From the NCBI GenBank assembly GCA_964390005.1, contig CAYMGM010000001.1:372001-436000 (forward strand): a stretch of 64,000 bases of DNA, given 5' to 3'. Made by a program: the position numbers and the translations under genes. Below the pieces are notes generated by a model, which saw only the letters and a list, made by a program, of their open reading frames with translations, was not told the DNA's origin and made no database searches. Positions 8,313 to 17,411 of this stretch are shown here, one piece after another. Source of the DNA: CAYMGM01 sp964390005. Lineage in GTDB: Bacteria > Pseudomonadota > Alphaproteobacteria > UBA9219. Each line of letters begins with the position of its first letter. The first letter of the stretch is position 1.

Positions 8313-10376
8313 ATGACAACCTCTTCGCCTTCACTGTCGTCTGCCGTTTTCTTCGATGCGGTAAAGACTTCTTTCCGGCGCTTAACCCCAGCTTATCAGG
8401 CGCGCAATCCTGTTATGTTTGTCGTATATGTCGGCTCGCTTTTAACGACGCTGATTTTACTGCACGACCTTGCCTTTGCCGCCAGCGATCCGTTGTGGTT
8501 TACGTTGGCGATCGCTTTTTGGCTTTGGTTCACGACACTGTTCGCCAACTTTGCTGAAGCCTTGGCCGAAGGCAAAGGTAAGGCTCAAGCCGCGACGATG
8601 AAAAAAGCGCGGCAAGAAGTAATGGCAAAAAAGCTAAGCGACCCTGACGACCACAGTAAAATGACATCTGTGCCTGCAGCACAGCTGCGCGTCGGCGATT
8701 ATTTTCTGGTCGAAGCTGGCGATACCGTCCCCGGCGATGGTCAAGTCGTTCGCGGCGTTGCTTCGCTGGATGAAAGCGCGATTACCGGCGAAAGCTGCCC
8801 TGTTATTCGTGAATCCGGCGGCGACCGCGATGCCGTGACAGGCGGCACGCGCGTTTTGTCCGATTGGATCGTTGTGCGCTTGTCGGCCAATCCGGGCGAA
8901 AGCTTTCTCGATCAAATGATCTCGATGGTCGAAGGGGCCAAACGCCAAAAAACGCCGAATGAAATCGCGCTTGGCATTCTTTTGGCAGCGATCACGCTGA
9001 TCTTTTTGCTAGCGACCGTGACGCTTTTCCCCTTTTCCGCATTCAGCGTCGCTTATGCCGCGCAAGGCCATATTGTCAGCGTCACCGTTTTAATCGCTCT
9101 TCTTATTTGTTTGGCGCCGACGACAATTGGCGGGCTTTTATCGGCCATTGGGATCGCGGGAATGAACCGCCTCATCCGCGCCAATGTCATCGCCACATCG
9201 GGGCGCGCAGTCGAAGCGGCTGGCGACGTCAATGTCTTGCTCCTCGACAAAACAGGCACGATTACCTATGGCAATCGCCAAGCCTTTGCTTTTTTTCCTT
9301 GCCCTGACATTTTGGCTTCCGATCTGGCCCGTACGGCAGCGCTGGCTTCGCTAGCCGACGAAACGCCCGAGGGAAAAAGCATCCTAGCCCTCGCCCGCGC
9401 GCAAGGCGCCATTTCAGCCGAAGAGACGTTACCCGAAGGCGCAACCTTTATTCCCTTTACGGCAGAGACGCGGACCAGCGGCGTACAAATTGGCGACACG
9501 ACAATCGTCAAAGGAGCCATCGACGCTATTTCGGCGGTCGTACAAAAAGCAGGAAAAACAGTTCCAGCTGAAGCGCATCGCGATGTGCAAAACATCGCAA
9601 GACAAGGCGGGACGCCTCTCCTTGTTGTTCGTAACGCTGACGTTTTAGGCGTCATTCAACTGAAAGACATTGTTAAAACAGGGATCAAGGATCGCTTAGC
9701 CTCGCTGCGCCTGATGGGCATCAAAAGCATTATGGTCACGGGCGACAATCCTTTGACCGCGGCGGCGATTGCTTCGGAAGCGGGTGTTGACGATTTTCTG
9801 GCCGAAGCGACGCCCGAAACCAAGCTCAAGACCATCCGCAAAATGCAAGAAGGTGGCGAATTGGTCGCCATGGTGGGCGACGGAACGAACGATGCGCCAG
9901 CCTTGGCCCAATCGGATGTTGCTGTTGCGATGAATAGCGGCACACAAGCCGCCAAAGAAGCCGGAAATATGGTCGATCTGGATTCAGACCCCACGAAGCT
10001 GATCGAGATTGTCATCATTGGCAAACAGCTATTGATGACCCGCGGCAGTCTGACAACCTTTAGCCTCGCCAACGATATCGCCAAGTATTTCGCGATCATC
10101 CCGGCTGTTTTTGTTGGCACCTATCCACAGCTTGCCGCCTTGAACATCATGCATCTTGCAACGCCCCAAAGCGCGATTTTATCGGCCATTATTTTTAATG
10201 CGCTGATTATCATCGCGTTGATCCCCTTGGCGATGCGGGGCGTAGCCTATCGCCCGGCCCCCGCCGCCGAGCTGTTACGTCGTAACATCTTAATCTATGG
10301 TTTTGGCGGCGTTGTATCGCCCTTTATCGGGATCAAAATCATCGACCTATTCCTTCAACTTTTACGGATCGCTTAA
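8313..10376 (+). CDS. kdpB: K+-transporting P-type ATPase subunit B
   Basis: The energising P-type ATPase of KdpFABC. From ATG 8313 it is 687 residues, matching the family. The phosphorylated Asp is D312 in DKTGT. The actuator motif TGES lies near residue 160 and corresponds to the inhibitory Ser phosphorylation site region of E. coli KdpB. Hinge and magnesium motifs MVTGDNPLTAAAIA and MVGDGTNDAPALA are intact. An in-frame start at 8262 would lie inside kdpA and is unlikely. kdpC begins 1 nt after the stop. Confidence 0.96.
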   Translation: MTTSSPSLSSAVFFDAVKTSFRRLTPAYQARNPVMFVVYVGSLLTTLILLHDLAFAASDPLWFTLAIAFWLWFTTLFANFAEALAEGKGKAQAATMKKARQEVMAKKLSDPDDHSKMTSVPAAQLRVGDYFLVEAGDTVPGDGQVVRGVASLDESAITGESCPVIRESGGDRDAVTGGTRVLSDWIVVRLSANPGESFLDQMISMVEGAKRQKTPNEIALGILLAAITLIFLLATVTLFPFSAFSVAYAAQGHIVSVTVLIALLICLAPTTIGGLLSAIGIAGMNRLIRANVIATSGRAVEAAGDVNVLLLDKTGTITYGNRQAFAFFPCPDILASDLARTAALASLADETPEGKSILALARAQGAISAEETLPEGATFIPFTAETRTSGVQIGDTTIVKGAIDAISAVVQKAGKTVPAEAHRDVQNIARQGGTPLLVVRNADVLGVIQLKDIVKTGIKDRLASLRLMGIKSIMVTGDNPLTAAAIASEAGVDDFLAEATPETKLKTIRKMQEGGELVAMVGDGTNDAPALAQSDVAVAMNSGTQAAKEAGNMVDLDSDPTKLIEIVIIGKQLLMTRGSLTTFSLANDIAKYFAIIPAVFVGTYPQLAALNIMHLATPQSAILSAIIFNALIIIALIPLAMRGVAYRPAPAAELLRRNILIYGFGGVVSPFIGIKIIDLFLQLLRIA

Positions 10377-10377
10377 C

Positions 10378-10968
10378 ATGCTTGCCGCCCTGCGCCCCGT
10401 TCTATCCCTTCTTATCTTGATGACGCTTTTATGCGGCGGCCTTTACCCCGCATTGCTGACTGCGTTTGCTCATATAGCCTTTCCAACGCTCGCCGCGGGC
10501 TCGCCAGTTAAACTTGACGGAAAAGTCGTTGGCTCGCGCTTGATTGCTCAAGCGACCGACGATCCGCGCTATTTTTGGCCAAGGCCTTCCGAAACGGCGG
10601 ACTATCCAACCAACGCTATGGCTTCGGGCGGCAGCAACATGAATCCTGGAAACCCGCTTTTGCGCAACAAAATCGAAAGCCGTATCGCCGCGCTGCGTAG
10701 TGCCGATCCTTCGACAACCACCTCGGTTCCGCGCGATAGTGTCATGGCTTCTGGCAGCGGACTGGATCCTGACATCAGCCCAGAAAACGCTTTAAAACAA
10801 TTGCCACGTATTGCACGGCTTCGCGATTTACACGAAGACGCTTTGCGTCATTTACTTGCCGCCCATTTAGTCTCGCGCCAATTTGGTCTTTTAGGGATGC
10901 CGCGCTTGAACGTTATTGAGCTTAATCTTGCGCTAGATCGTTTGCAGAAAGGCGGTATAAATGAATGA
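10378..10968 (+). CDS. kdpC: K+-transporting ATPase subunit C
   Basis: The periplasm-facing accessory subunit of KdpFABC, 196 residues. One N-terminal membrane span (residues 7-28) is followed by the conserved Y-F-W-RPS block (DPRYFWPRPS) and the ASGGSNMNPGNPLL motif, then ASGSGLDPDIS and the C-terminal LNVIELNLAL segment. The start at 10378 follows kdpB directly; longer frames overlap kdpB. The 3' end overlaps kdpD by 8 nt, so pump and sensor are coupled in one transcript. Confidence 0.95.
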   Translation: MLAALRPVLSLLILMTLLCGGLYPALLTAFAHIAFPTLAAGSPVKLDGKVVGSRLIAQATDDPRYFWPRPSETADYPTNAMASGGSNMNPGNPLLRNKIESRIAALRSADPSTTTSVPRDSVMASGSGLDPDISPENALKQLPRIARLRDLHEDALRHLLAAHLVSRQFGLLGMPRLNVIELNLALDRLQKGGINE

Positions 10969-13054
10969 TGCCTTGACGCGCCCTAACCCCGACGAGCTGC
11001 TTCAACGCTTAGAATCATCCGAGAAAAAAAAGAAACGCGGCAAACTTAAAATCTTTTTTGGCTCAAGCGCTGGCGTCGGCAAGACCTATGCCATGCTGAC
11101 ATCTGCGCACGAGGCGTTAAAAGACGGAAAAGATGTCGTCGTCGGCGTTGTCGAAACGCATCACAGAACCGAAACCGAAAAGCTTTTAGAAGGGCTAGAG
11201 CTTCTTCCGCCGATTACAGTTACCTATCGCGGCATCACGGTTTGCGAGCTTGATTTAAACGCAGCTATCGCCCGCAAGCCGCAAATCTTGTTGATTGACG
11301 AATTAGCTCATACGAACGCGCCTGGATCGCGCCACCCAAAGCGCTGGAACGACGTTGTTGAGATATTAGACGCTGGCATTGACGTTTTGACGACTCTCAA
11401 TGTCCAGCACATTGAAAGTCTTGCCGATGTCGTCGCAGGATCGACGGGCATTTGGGTACACGAAACAATCCCTGACTCGATTTTTGACGGCGCAGACGAA
11501 ATTGTTCTTGTCGACCTAGAAGCCGACGACCTTCTTAAACGTCTCGCCGATGGTAAAGTTTATCTAGCCCCGCACGTCAAAGCCGAAGCCGCCGAGCATT
11601 TTTTTCGAAAGAACAATTTGATCGCCTTGCGCGAAATCGCTTTGCGCCGCGTGGCCGACCGCGTTGACGCGCAAATGGACGATTTTTACGGCTCGCAAGG
11701 TTTGCAGGGTCGGTTGCCGATCGCCGAAAAAATTCTTGTTTGCGTCGATCCCAGCCCTTTTTCGATGAAATTGGTGCGCTCGGCCAAACGCGTCTCGCTC
11801 TCGCTTAAAGCACACTGGGACGCCGTTTATGTCGAAGACGCCGATCACCATCTTCTCAGCGAGGCCGGAAAACAGTCGCTGGATTTGCTCAGCCGAACCA
11901 TTGAGCAAATGGGCGGGCGCATGGTTGTTTTGCAAGATGACAGCCCTACGGACGTCATCATTTCCTTTGCCAAACGCCTCAATTACACCAAAATCATCGT
12001 TGGCCGTTCCAATAAACCTTTTTGGCAAACTTTTTACCGCCGCCGCTTTGTTGAACATTTGATAGCCAAAAGCGGCACTATTGATGTTTACGTTATTACG
12101 GACGACGCCGAAACCGCGCCTACGGCACCTGTCCCTCTTTTTAAAAATGATATTCTCGCCGAACGCAAACCTTCCTTTTATGCGGCTTCGGCTCTTTTGT
12201 TCGCTATAGGCACGCTATTTGGCCTTCTTTTAAAGCCTTTTTTGTCCGACACAGATATGGGGATCTTTTATCTCCTGCTTCAAGTGTATACAGCTTCCAG
12301 CTTTGGGCGTGGACCTGCGCTTTTACAAACGTGGCTTTGCGCCTTTGGCCTTAATTTCTTTTTCATGCCGCCTTATTTTTCACTCGAAATCGACGATCCC
12401 TCGCGCATTGTTCATTTTCTTCTGATGATCATGGTGGGGACCTGCATCTCCACAATCGTTGGCCATTTACGTCTGCGCGCCTTGGCCGCACGCGAACGCG
12501 AACGTCGCACCCAAGCCCTTTATCGCCTGACGCGCGAACTCACATCCGTCCGCGGCAGGATCAAAACGTCTGAAGTGGTCGCCAAATACATTGGTACGAT
12601 TTTAGGTGTCGAAACAACCATTTGGCTAGCAACCACAGATAATCATCCTCTCGCCATTGTCGGCAATCTGCCGGAAGACGGTTATGCTAAAGAAATGGGG
12701 GTTCTTCAGTGGTGTTATGATAATGCTCAAGTCGCCGGACGCAACACGACAACCATGCCAAGCGCCCAAGGGCTTTATTTTCCGCTTATCACATCGACAG
12801 GGCCTATCGGCGTTATGGGAATCTATCCTTTAGATCCTTCGCATGAAATATCGCGCGATGAAATATCGACGGCCGAGACGATAACGGCTTTGCTCGGAAC
12901 GGCGCTAGAGCGCGTCCGTGCTGGCGAAATTGCCGAACAGGCAAGGGTCAAGGAAGAAAGCGAAAAACTGCGCGACGAGTTGCAGAAAGCACGCGACCTT
13001 ATCTTGGCGGCGCAACACAAAGACCTGCTAAAAGAAACGCCTGACGAAAGCTGA
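10961..13054 (+). CDS. kdpD: KdpD-like osmosensor lacking the histidine kinase domain
   Basis: In full-length KdpD this is a sensor kinase for K+ limitation. Here 697 residues contain the N-terminal KdpD domain with Walker A GSSAGVGKT (K41) and DELAHTNAPGSRH, a universal-stress-protein-like domain (about 255-380), four membrane spans (about 400-500), and a GAF-like domain (about 530-660). The protein then stops in a helical linker, exactly where HisKA with its SHDLRTPL box and the HATPase domain normally follow. After the TGA the sequence runs straight into an opposite-strand gene, and no kinase fragment or kdpE is found downstream, so this is not a simple frameshift. It probably acts as a regulatory or pump-modulating protein, or with a separate kinase. 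Confidence 0.9.
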   Translation: MNDALTRPNPDELLQRLESSEKKKKRGKLKIFFGSSAGVGKTYAMLTSAHEALKDGKDVVVGVVETHHRTETEKLLEGLELLPPITVTYRGITVCELDLNAAIARKPQILLIDELAHTNAPGSRHPKRWNDVVEILDAGIDVLTTLNVQHIESLADVVAGSTGIWVHETIPDSIFDGADEIVLVDLEADDLLKRLADGKVYLAPHVKAEAAEHFFRKNNLIALREIALRRVADRVDAQMDDFYGSQGLQGRLPIAEKILVCVDPSPFSMKLVRSAKRVSLSLKAHWDAVYVEDADHHLLSEAGKQSLDLLSRTIEQMGGRMVVLQDDSPTDVIISFAKRLNYTKIIVGRSNKPFWQTFYRRRFVEHLIAKSGTIDVYVITDDAETAPTAPVPLFKNDILAERKPSFYAASALLFAIGTLFGLLLKPFLSDTDMGIFYLLLQVYTASSFGRGPALLQTWLCAFGLNFFFMPPYFSLEIDDPSRIVHFLLMIMVGTCISTIVGHLRLRALAARERERRTQALYRLTRELTSVRGRIKTSEVVAKYIGTILGVETTIWLATTDNHPLAIVGNLPEDGYAKEMGVLQWCYDNAQVAGRNTTTMPSAQGLYFPLITSTGPIGVMGIYPLDPSHEISRDEISTAETITALLGTALERVRAGEIAEQARVKEESEKLRDELQKARDLILAAQHKDLLKETPDES

Positions 13055-13062
13055 ATGACTTT

Positions 13063-14394
13063 TTAAGGCTTCATATCCAGCTTAATCGACGAAGGCGTCT
13101 CAGGCGCGGGCTCGTTTGAGGTAACGGGGCTTGCCGTAACCGGAGCCGCCTTTTCTTGAACAAGCGGAACGGCTTTAATCGCCTGCTTTTTGGCTTTTTT
13201 CTTCACGGCCTTATGACCGGCTTTTTTGGCCGCTTTTTCTTTTTTCAGCTTTTCGGCTGTTGGCACGCCTTGCATGCTCGCCGAAGGCTCATAGCGCGCT
13301 TCGATGCTGGTACAACCCGAGATTCCTTGGAAATAGCCACGGAAAGTCATGGCGACAGGATCAAAACTGCCCATCATAACCGTGTTGTAATAATGCGACG
13401 GATGGGTAATCCAAGCGCCCGGATTGATAAGGATGCGCCGCGACGCGGGATCATAATCACCCGAAACCTTGTAAGCCCCCGCAGCGACATCAGGGCTGCG
13501 CGGTGTCGGGTAAAAACGGAAGGTCCCTTCGAAACGATCATTACGAAGCGAGGTAATGCTTAAAGTGACGCCAGTCGCCCCCTGCATGCAGGAATACGTG
13601 CCCACCCACTCGCCAACCGGCGAAAAGTTCGGATAAGCTTTCATGCCCGAACGCGTAAAAAGGGTCGGCGAAGGCAAAGCAGCTGTTTTGGGTTGAATCG
13701 ACGCAATGCGCGCGCCAGTTTCGGCCAAACTGGCCGTCGCAAGGCTTGAGGAAGAAGAAAGACCAACGGGCGCGCCAGTTGCCTGACTGGGGCGATTGGG
13801 CAAAGTATGAACGGGCGGTGTAGGTTGCGCCGCCCCAGCGGACGACGGAGCCGAGACCGAAGGCGGCGTATCTTTTCCGGTTGCGACCAAGCGCTGCGTC
13901 AACGGCGCAGACGTCTCGGCCAGAACCAGGACCAACCCGATATCCCCCGCCGACCACATAAAGACCAAATGCTTGTCAGCACGATCTGCCGTAAACAAAG
14001 TCACATCGTCGGCGACAACATTTGTTTTTTGAGACTGAACGACAAAGCCCTGTCCCCGCAAATGATCGACGACCTCGTTGAAGATGGCGTTGACGCGCGT
14101 CTGTTCGTCCGCCTTCATGCGCCAGCCATAGGCTTCGATAGAGGCACAAGTGCGTCCTAATTCACCGCATGCGGCTAATATAGCCATTTGGAAATTGCGT
14201 TGAATCGGCAATGACAGCGGCTTATCGTCAAAGGAAATACCGGCAATTTTCGAAGATAAAGCCTCACGCAGTTCGGCGGCTTGCGCCATCGGCAAATCCA
14301 TCAAAAGGCCCGTCGTACTTTGCGAAAAAGCCAACAAACCAAAGACGCTTGCGCGCAAAAGACAAGACGAAAACGAAGAACGAGGATGTGTCAT
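13063..14394 (-). CDS. Hypothetical secreted protein with C-terminal Lys/Ala-rich tail
   Basis: A 443-residue protein not recognised. A hydrophobic N-terminus ending near AQAAEL predicts export. An N-terminal domain (about 40-165) contains two cysteines in AACGELGRTCASIEAYGW. A Pro/Ser-rich linker (about 170-230) leads to a beta-rich domain (about 250-370) beginning VGEWVGTYSCMQG, with a second Cys in GISGCTSIEARY that could pair with it. A Lys-rich tail follows (about 385-415). It converges on kdpD with an 8-nt gap. A short direct repeat (GCGTCCTACAAC twice) lies just upstream of the start at 14396-14419. Confidence 0.7.
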   Translation of the reverse strand: MTHPRSSFSSCLLRASVFGLLAFSQSTTGLLMDLPMAQAAELREALSSKIAGISFDDKPLSLPIQRNFQMAILAACGELGRTCASIEAYGWRMKADEQTRVNAIFNEVVDHLRGQGFVVQSQKTNVVADDVTLFTADRADKHLVFMWSAGDIGLVLVLAETSAPLTQRLVATGKDTPPSVSAPSSAGAAQPTPPVHTLPNRPSQATGAPVGLSSSSSLATASLAETGARIASIQPKTAALPSPTLFTRSGMKAYPNFSPVGEWVGTYSCMQGATGVTLSITSLRNDRFEGTFRFYPTPRSPDVAAGAYKVSGDYDPASRRILINPGAWITHPSHYYNTVMMGSFDPVAMTFRGYFQGISGCTSIEARYEPSASMQGVPTAEKLKKEKAAKKAGHKAVKKKAKKQAIKAVPLVQEKAAPVTASPVTSNEPAPETPSSIKLDMKP

Positions 14395-14548
14395 GGCGTC
14401 CTACAACGCGTCCTACAACGCAAACGTGAAACAACACGGCCAACGAATCATGACCGAAGCATGGCAAGAACTATGCCGATCCTTGAGCCTCCACGCAAGC
14501 CCGGATCTTAGGAAGGGGGATATGTTTTTTAAAGGATCTCCGTTCGAA

Positions 14549-15508
14549 TCAAGGCTGTAAAAGCTTTTGAACGGGAACGAAGGCCACCCCTTCGTTCTGA
14601 TTAAGGGCGAGCCAATGTTCTAGCTCGGTCAACGTGTCGGCATGCGGGTGTCCAATCGCGATGGCCCTTCCATGACGCTGCGCGACGTAAAGCGTATAAG
14701 CTAATTGCTTACGGATCGCCGCAGGCGACGGATTATCGTCAAGAAAAACGTCGCGTTGCAAGCAAGGAACGGCGTCATCCTTGGCTATCTGACAGGCTTG
14801 TGTCTTAGGTGTCGTGCGTGAATCAAGAAAGAAAAGGCCACGATCCTTCATCGTTGTCATAACAAGACGCATAGCCCCTTCGTCCTGCGTTAACTGGCTG
14901 CCCATATGATTGTTGACGCCATCATAGCCCGTAAAGCGGTCTAAATTCTTGGCGAGTGTCGCCAGAAAGGCCTCGGGCTCCATCCCCGTGCGTAAGGCAT
15001 CAGGCCCGGGCGACAGCGCACTTTGCGGCTGCATGGGCAGATGAAGCATGACCTCATGCCCAGCGGCTTTGGCGGCATCGACCTGTTTTTGAGCCTCGTT
15101 GGCATAAGGCAGATAGGACAAAGTCACATAGGTCGGAAGACGCAAGGCGCGGGCAGAGCCTTCAGCATTCACGCCCATATCGTCGATAAGAATAGCGATC
15201 CGAGGCGCTGTCTGAGGCGAACGCGCCACAGGCGGCGCCGTCGGAGCCGGAACAGAAGTCGTGCCAGGCTCTTCATAGGGGATTGGCGGTAGGGCTGGGG
15301 GACGCTGCGGCGTCGGCGGCGCGGCAAGGCGAACGGCAGACAAACTTTGCGGCGCGACCGTCTCTAAAACCGACCGATGCGCTGGCTGCAAGGGGTCGCG
15401 AACGACATAATAAAGCCCGCCGCCGACAAGCGCCCCCAAAAGCAAAAAGCGGAAAACGGCCATTGCATTGATATTACTACCATTTTTTGATTTCTTTTTC
15501 CGCGGCAT
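14549..15508 (-). CDS. Divergent polysaccharide deacetylase family protein (DUF610/YibQ-like)
   Basis: A 319-residue predicted envelope protein. A basic N-terminus and one membrane anchor (residues about 15-37) precede a Pro-rich linker and a carbohydrate-esterase-like domain from about residue 100. Signature blocks are IAILIDDMGVN, TLSYLPYA, GHEVMLHLPMQP, NHMGSQLTQDE, LFFLDSRTTP and AIAIGHPHADT, which define the divergent polysaccharide deacetylase family. In this order the metal-site residues of a NodB-like fold are plausible, but activity on a specific polysaccharide is unknown. It is divergent from the DivK/PleD pair across about 75-120 nt. Confidence 0.88.
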   Translation of the reverse strand: MPRKKKSKNGSNINAMAVFRFLLLGALVGGGLYYVVRDPLQPAHRSVLETVAPQSLSAVRLAAPPTPQRPPALPPIPYEEPGTTSVPAPTAPPVARSPQTAPRIAILIDDMGVNAEGSARALRLPTYVTLSYLPYANEAQKQVDAAKAAGHEVMLHLPMQPQSALSPGPDALRTGMEPEAFLATLAKNLDRFTGYDGVNNHMGSQLTQDEGAMRLVMTTMKDRGLFFLDSRTTPKTQACQIAKDDAVPCLQRDVFLDDNPSPAAIRKQLAYTLYVAQRHGRAIAIGHPHADTLTELEHWLALNQNEGVAFVPVQKLLQP

Positions 15509-15632
15509 AGACTTTATTCCCTTGAAAAGACTGGAACCTTAAGAAGATGCTAAGGTTTATGGCGTTGAATGAGACTCTGTCAGAATGACAACGACTCAAA
15601 AGCCCTTTTCACACAAGATAAAGCTTTACGCC

Positions 15633-16034
15633 ATGCCAGCCGCCGATACCAAGACTGTTCTTATTGTCGAGGATAACCCCCTCAATCAAAAGCTCTTTCG
15701 CGATGTGCTTGAAGCCAAAGGTATCGCCACGCTTCACGCCCAAGACGGTCTGGCCGCAATGGAGCTTGCACGCGCCCATAAACCCGATCTGATTTTGATG
15801 GACATCCAGCTTCCCGAAGTTTCAGGGCTTGAGGTCACGCAATGGCTTAAGGCCGATCCGGCGCTGAAGCACATCCCCGTTATCGCCGTCACCGCCTTTG
15901 CCATGAAGGGCGATGAAGAGAAAATTCGTGCGGCTGGATGCGAAGATTATATGTCAAAACCTATTTCCGTTGCGCACTTCATCCAACTGGTCGAACGTTA
16001 TCTATCCGCCGAAGCCCCACAACAGGAAAAATAA
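15633..16034 (+). CDS. divK: DivK-like single-domain response regulator
   Basis: A stand-alone receiver of 133 residues. The phospho-acceptor is D57 in LILMDIQLP, the acidic pocket is ED in IVEDNPLN, and the switch Lys is K109 in YMSKPI. NPLNQKLFRDVL near the start is typical of DivK. In Caulobacter-type alphaproteobacteria DivK controls cell-cycle polarity with PleC and DivJ, and the gene sits directly before pleD, as here (3-nt gap). An in-frame ATG at 15585 would add 16 residues; I prefer 15633 because it gives the usual DivK N-terminus. Confidence 0.87.
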   Translation: MPAADTKTVLIVEDNPLNQKLFRDVLEAKGIATLHAQDGLAAMELARAHKPDLILMDIQLPEVSGLEVTQWLKADPALKHIPVIAVTAFAMKGDEEKIRAAGCEDYMSKPISVAHFIQLVERYLSAEAPQQEK

Positions 16035-16037
16035 TCG

Positions 16038-17411
16038 ATGTCGGCTCGCATTCTTGTCGTCGATGACAATCCTCTCAATGTCAAATTACTCGCCGCCAAA
16101 TTGGCGCGCGATTATTATTTTGTCAGCACGGCGGAAAACGGCCTTCAAGCCTTACAAAAAGCGCAAGCCGAACAGCCCGATTTGATCCTTTTAGACATCA
16201 TGATGCCCGAAATGGATGGTTTTGAGGCTTGCACGCGCCTTAAAGCCGATCCGCGCACGACACATATTCCTGTCATCATGATTACAGCTTTGTCCGACAC
16301 CTCGGACCGCGTTCATGGCCTTGAAGTCGGTGCTGACGATTTTTTGACAAAACCCATTAACGACACCGCGCTGATGGCCCGCGTGCGTTCGCTTTTACGC
16401 CTGAAAATGATGATGGATGAATGGCGTTTGCGCGAAGCGACGGCGGCTCAACTTTCCTTTCCTGTCGTCGATACCGAAAAAGACGAAGATTTTAATAACG
16501 CCAAAATCCTTTTACTTGAAGACGATCCCTTGGACCAAAAAACGGTTTTGGATGTTTTGGCCTCGGTCCAAATCGCGCCTGAAGTGGCCCCTTCGATTGA
16601 CGAAGCCCAAAAACGTGCCTCAAGCGGCGGTTACGATCTTTTGATTGCGAGCCTTGATTTGCTCAATGCCGATGGCCTGTTTCTATGCGCCCAATTGCGC
16701 GCGCTGGAATCGACCCGGACCCTTCCGATCCTGTTGCTGGCCCGCGACGATGAAATCGATCGCGTCGCCAAAGGCCTTGATCTTGGCGCCAACGACTATT
16801 TACTGCGCCCCTTGGAAGGCAGCGAGCTTATTGCCCGTACGCGTATTCAGCTGCGGCAAAAACGCCATTACGACCACCTGCGCCAGAATTACGAACAAAG
16901 CCTGGCGCTGGCTTTGGTCGATCCGCTGACGGGCGCGTACAACCGACGCTATCTGGATATCCATCTGCCGAAAGTCATGGGGCGTAGTTTGGAAAGCGGA
17001 CGCCCGCTGTCTGTTTTGTCTTTCGATCTTGATCACTTCAAACATGTCAACGACACCTACGGCCATCAGTCAGGCGATGTCGTATTAAAAAGCTTTGTCG
17101 CGAAAATGATGCAAAGTTTTCGCCCGACGGACCTTGTCGTCCGCCTTGGCGGCGAAGAGTTCGCCGTCATCATGCCGGATGCCGAACATAAAACAGCTCT
17201 TTCAGCAGGCGAGCGTCTGCGCAAAGCGGTCGAAGCCATGCCGATCCCCCTGCCCGGTCAGCCAGAGCCTCTTTTTGTCACGACCAGCATCGGGGCGGCA
17301 AGCTTGCGTTCGGACGACACCATGGCAAGCTTCCTTAACCGCGCCGACGAAGCGCTTTATCGCGCCAAGGAAACAGGTCGCAATAAAGTCGTCGGCGATA
17401 CCGACGCTTAA
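16038..17411 (+). CDS. pleD: PleD-type diguanylate cyclase response regulator
   Basis: Makes c-di-GMP from GTP on phosphorylation and drives polar development in related bacteria. Layout in 457 residues: a receiver with D53 and K105; a second, degenerate receiver (about 152-275) in which the phosphorylatable Asp is replaced by S205 and the switch Lys by R257; and a GGDEF domain with active site GGEEF at 371-375. The allosteric inhibition site RxxD (R362-D365) lies five residues before it, so product feedback is expected. It directly follows the DivK-like gene and abuts the convergent PBP gene with no intergenic base. Confidence 0.95.
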   Translation: MSARILVVDDNPLNVKLLAAKLARDYYFVSTAENGLQALQKAQAEQPDLILLDIMMPEMDGFEACTRLKADPRTTHIPVIMITALSDTSDRVHGLEVGADDFLTKPINDTALMARVRSLLRLKMMMDEWRLREATAAQLSFPVVDTEKDEDFNNAKILLLEDDPLDQKTVLDVLASVQIAPEVAPSIDEAQKRASSGGYDLLIASLDLLNADGLFLCAQLRALESTRTLPILLLARDDEIDRVAKGLDLGANDYLLRPLEGSELIARTRIQLRQKRHYDHLRQNYEQSLALALVDPLTGAYNRRYLDIHLPKVMGRSLESGRPLSVLSFDLDHFKHVNDTYGHQSGDVVLKSFVAKMMQSFRPTDLVVRLGGEEFAVIMPDAEHKTALSAGERLRKAVEAMPIPLPGQPEPLFVTTSIGAASLRSDDTMASFLNRADEALYRAKETGRNKVVGDTDA

